From: an uncultured Bacteroidales bacterium
GTDB lineage: Bacteria; Bacteroidota; Bacteroidia; Bacteroidales; F082
Direction: 5' to 3'
Assembly: GCA_900318265.1 (NCBI GenBank)
Contig: ONKA01000024.1
Span: forward strand, 1-41,143
Length of the DNA: 41,143 nt
Shown: positions 40,952 to 41,143 of the stretch, one piece after another
How positions within the stretch are numbered: the first letter of the stretch is position 1
Layout of the letters: each line of letters starts with the position of its first letter
Notes under the pieces: generated by a model
What the model was told of the DNA's origin: nothing
The model's database searches: none
The model's input: only the letters and a program-made list of their open reading frames with translations
Made by a program: the position numbers and the translations under genes

Positions 40952-41143
40952 TTTTTGCACTTTTATTATTAATTAAGGTGTCAATAACGGGTGATTATTT
41001 CTTTTTTTGTAATTTTTTCCACCTGACAATCAGCGAGATGCGAGAAAGAAGAAAAAAAATTGAAAAAAGTGCTTGCGGAATGGGAAAAAGGTAGTACTTT
41101 TGCACCCGCTAAACGAGAGGGGAAAGCAAGATTGTGAAAGAGG
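40952..41143 (+). promoter_or_regulatory. Noncoding right edge with stable-RNA-type promoter
   Basis: The stretch holds no plausible gene. TTG at 41073-41075 and TACTTTTGC at 41095-41103 have exact 19-base spacing and an A-rich tract at 41045-41068. The block is very similar to the tRNA-Asp promoter at 28267-28297, including CACCCGC just after the -7 box. A tRNA cluster or rRNA operon probably begins just beyond the window. Confidence 0.75.

Overview
The window looks like a chromosomal stretch of an uncultured Bacteroidales bacterium, probably host- or gut-associated. The evidence is consistent. At least 17 intergenic sites carry the Bacteroidetes sigma-ABfr type -7 box TANNTTTG(C), often with TTG/TTTG about 19-21 bases upstream, and ribosome binding sites are weak. 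There are many lipoproteins with a [A/S]C lipobox, a TonB-dependent receptor-like barrel, and two cargo proteins with type IX secretion (T9SS) C-terminal domains. LpxB shows a Gram-negative envelope. T9SS cargo argues against Bacteroides sensu stricto. I see no phage, insertion sequence, integrase or CRISPR array.

Layout. 1-3022: end of an unknown gene, a small membrane protein and a GH20 hexosaminidase lipoprotein. 3023-9598: a secreted endonuclease/exonuclease/phosphatase-family enzyme, divergent from a TonB-receptor-like barrel and a large surface lipoprotein with OB-fold-like and repeated jelly-roll domains. I infer that this trio may act on extracellular nucleic acid or another phosphodiester. 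9611-14851: polyprenol-phosphate mannose synthase, dihydroorotase and a MORN-like lipoprotein, convergent with cysS and a patatin lipase. 15062-19319: small DUF4190-like membrane protein, 5'-nucleotidase lipoprotein, and a kbl-tdh threonine degradation pair. 19402-28201: maf, then a tightly packed run surE - small membrane protein - lpxB - T9SS cargo - lipoprotein - outer-membrane barrel - comEC. 28267-29604: a tRNA-Asp that appears 8 bases short, followed directly by a CapA-family gene. 29772-41143: prfC, mscL, a second T9SS cargo protein, a lipoprotein gene bracketed by palindromes, gap, a 1410-residue PPDK-like phosphotransferase lacking the PEP-binding barrel, yraN, and a strong stable-RNA-type promoter at the right edge.

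The most striking structure is not a gene. Several families of palindromic repeat sit both between genes and, in frame, inside genes. Three apparently intact enzymes (GH20, dihydroorotase and the PPDK-like protein) each carry a different palindromic element translated as roughly 22-38 extra residues in what look like surface loops. This resembles the Rickettsia palindromic elements in behaviour. A second strong observation is the tRNA-Asp, which keeps a perfect promoter and a terminator-like hairpin but lacks the 3' half of its anticodon stem and its variable loop.

All assignments come from reading the sequence and from memory of protein families; no database search was run.
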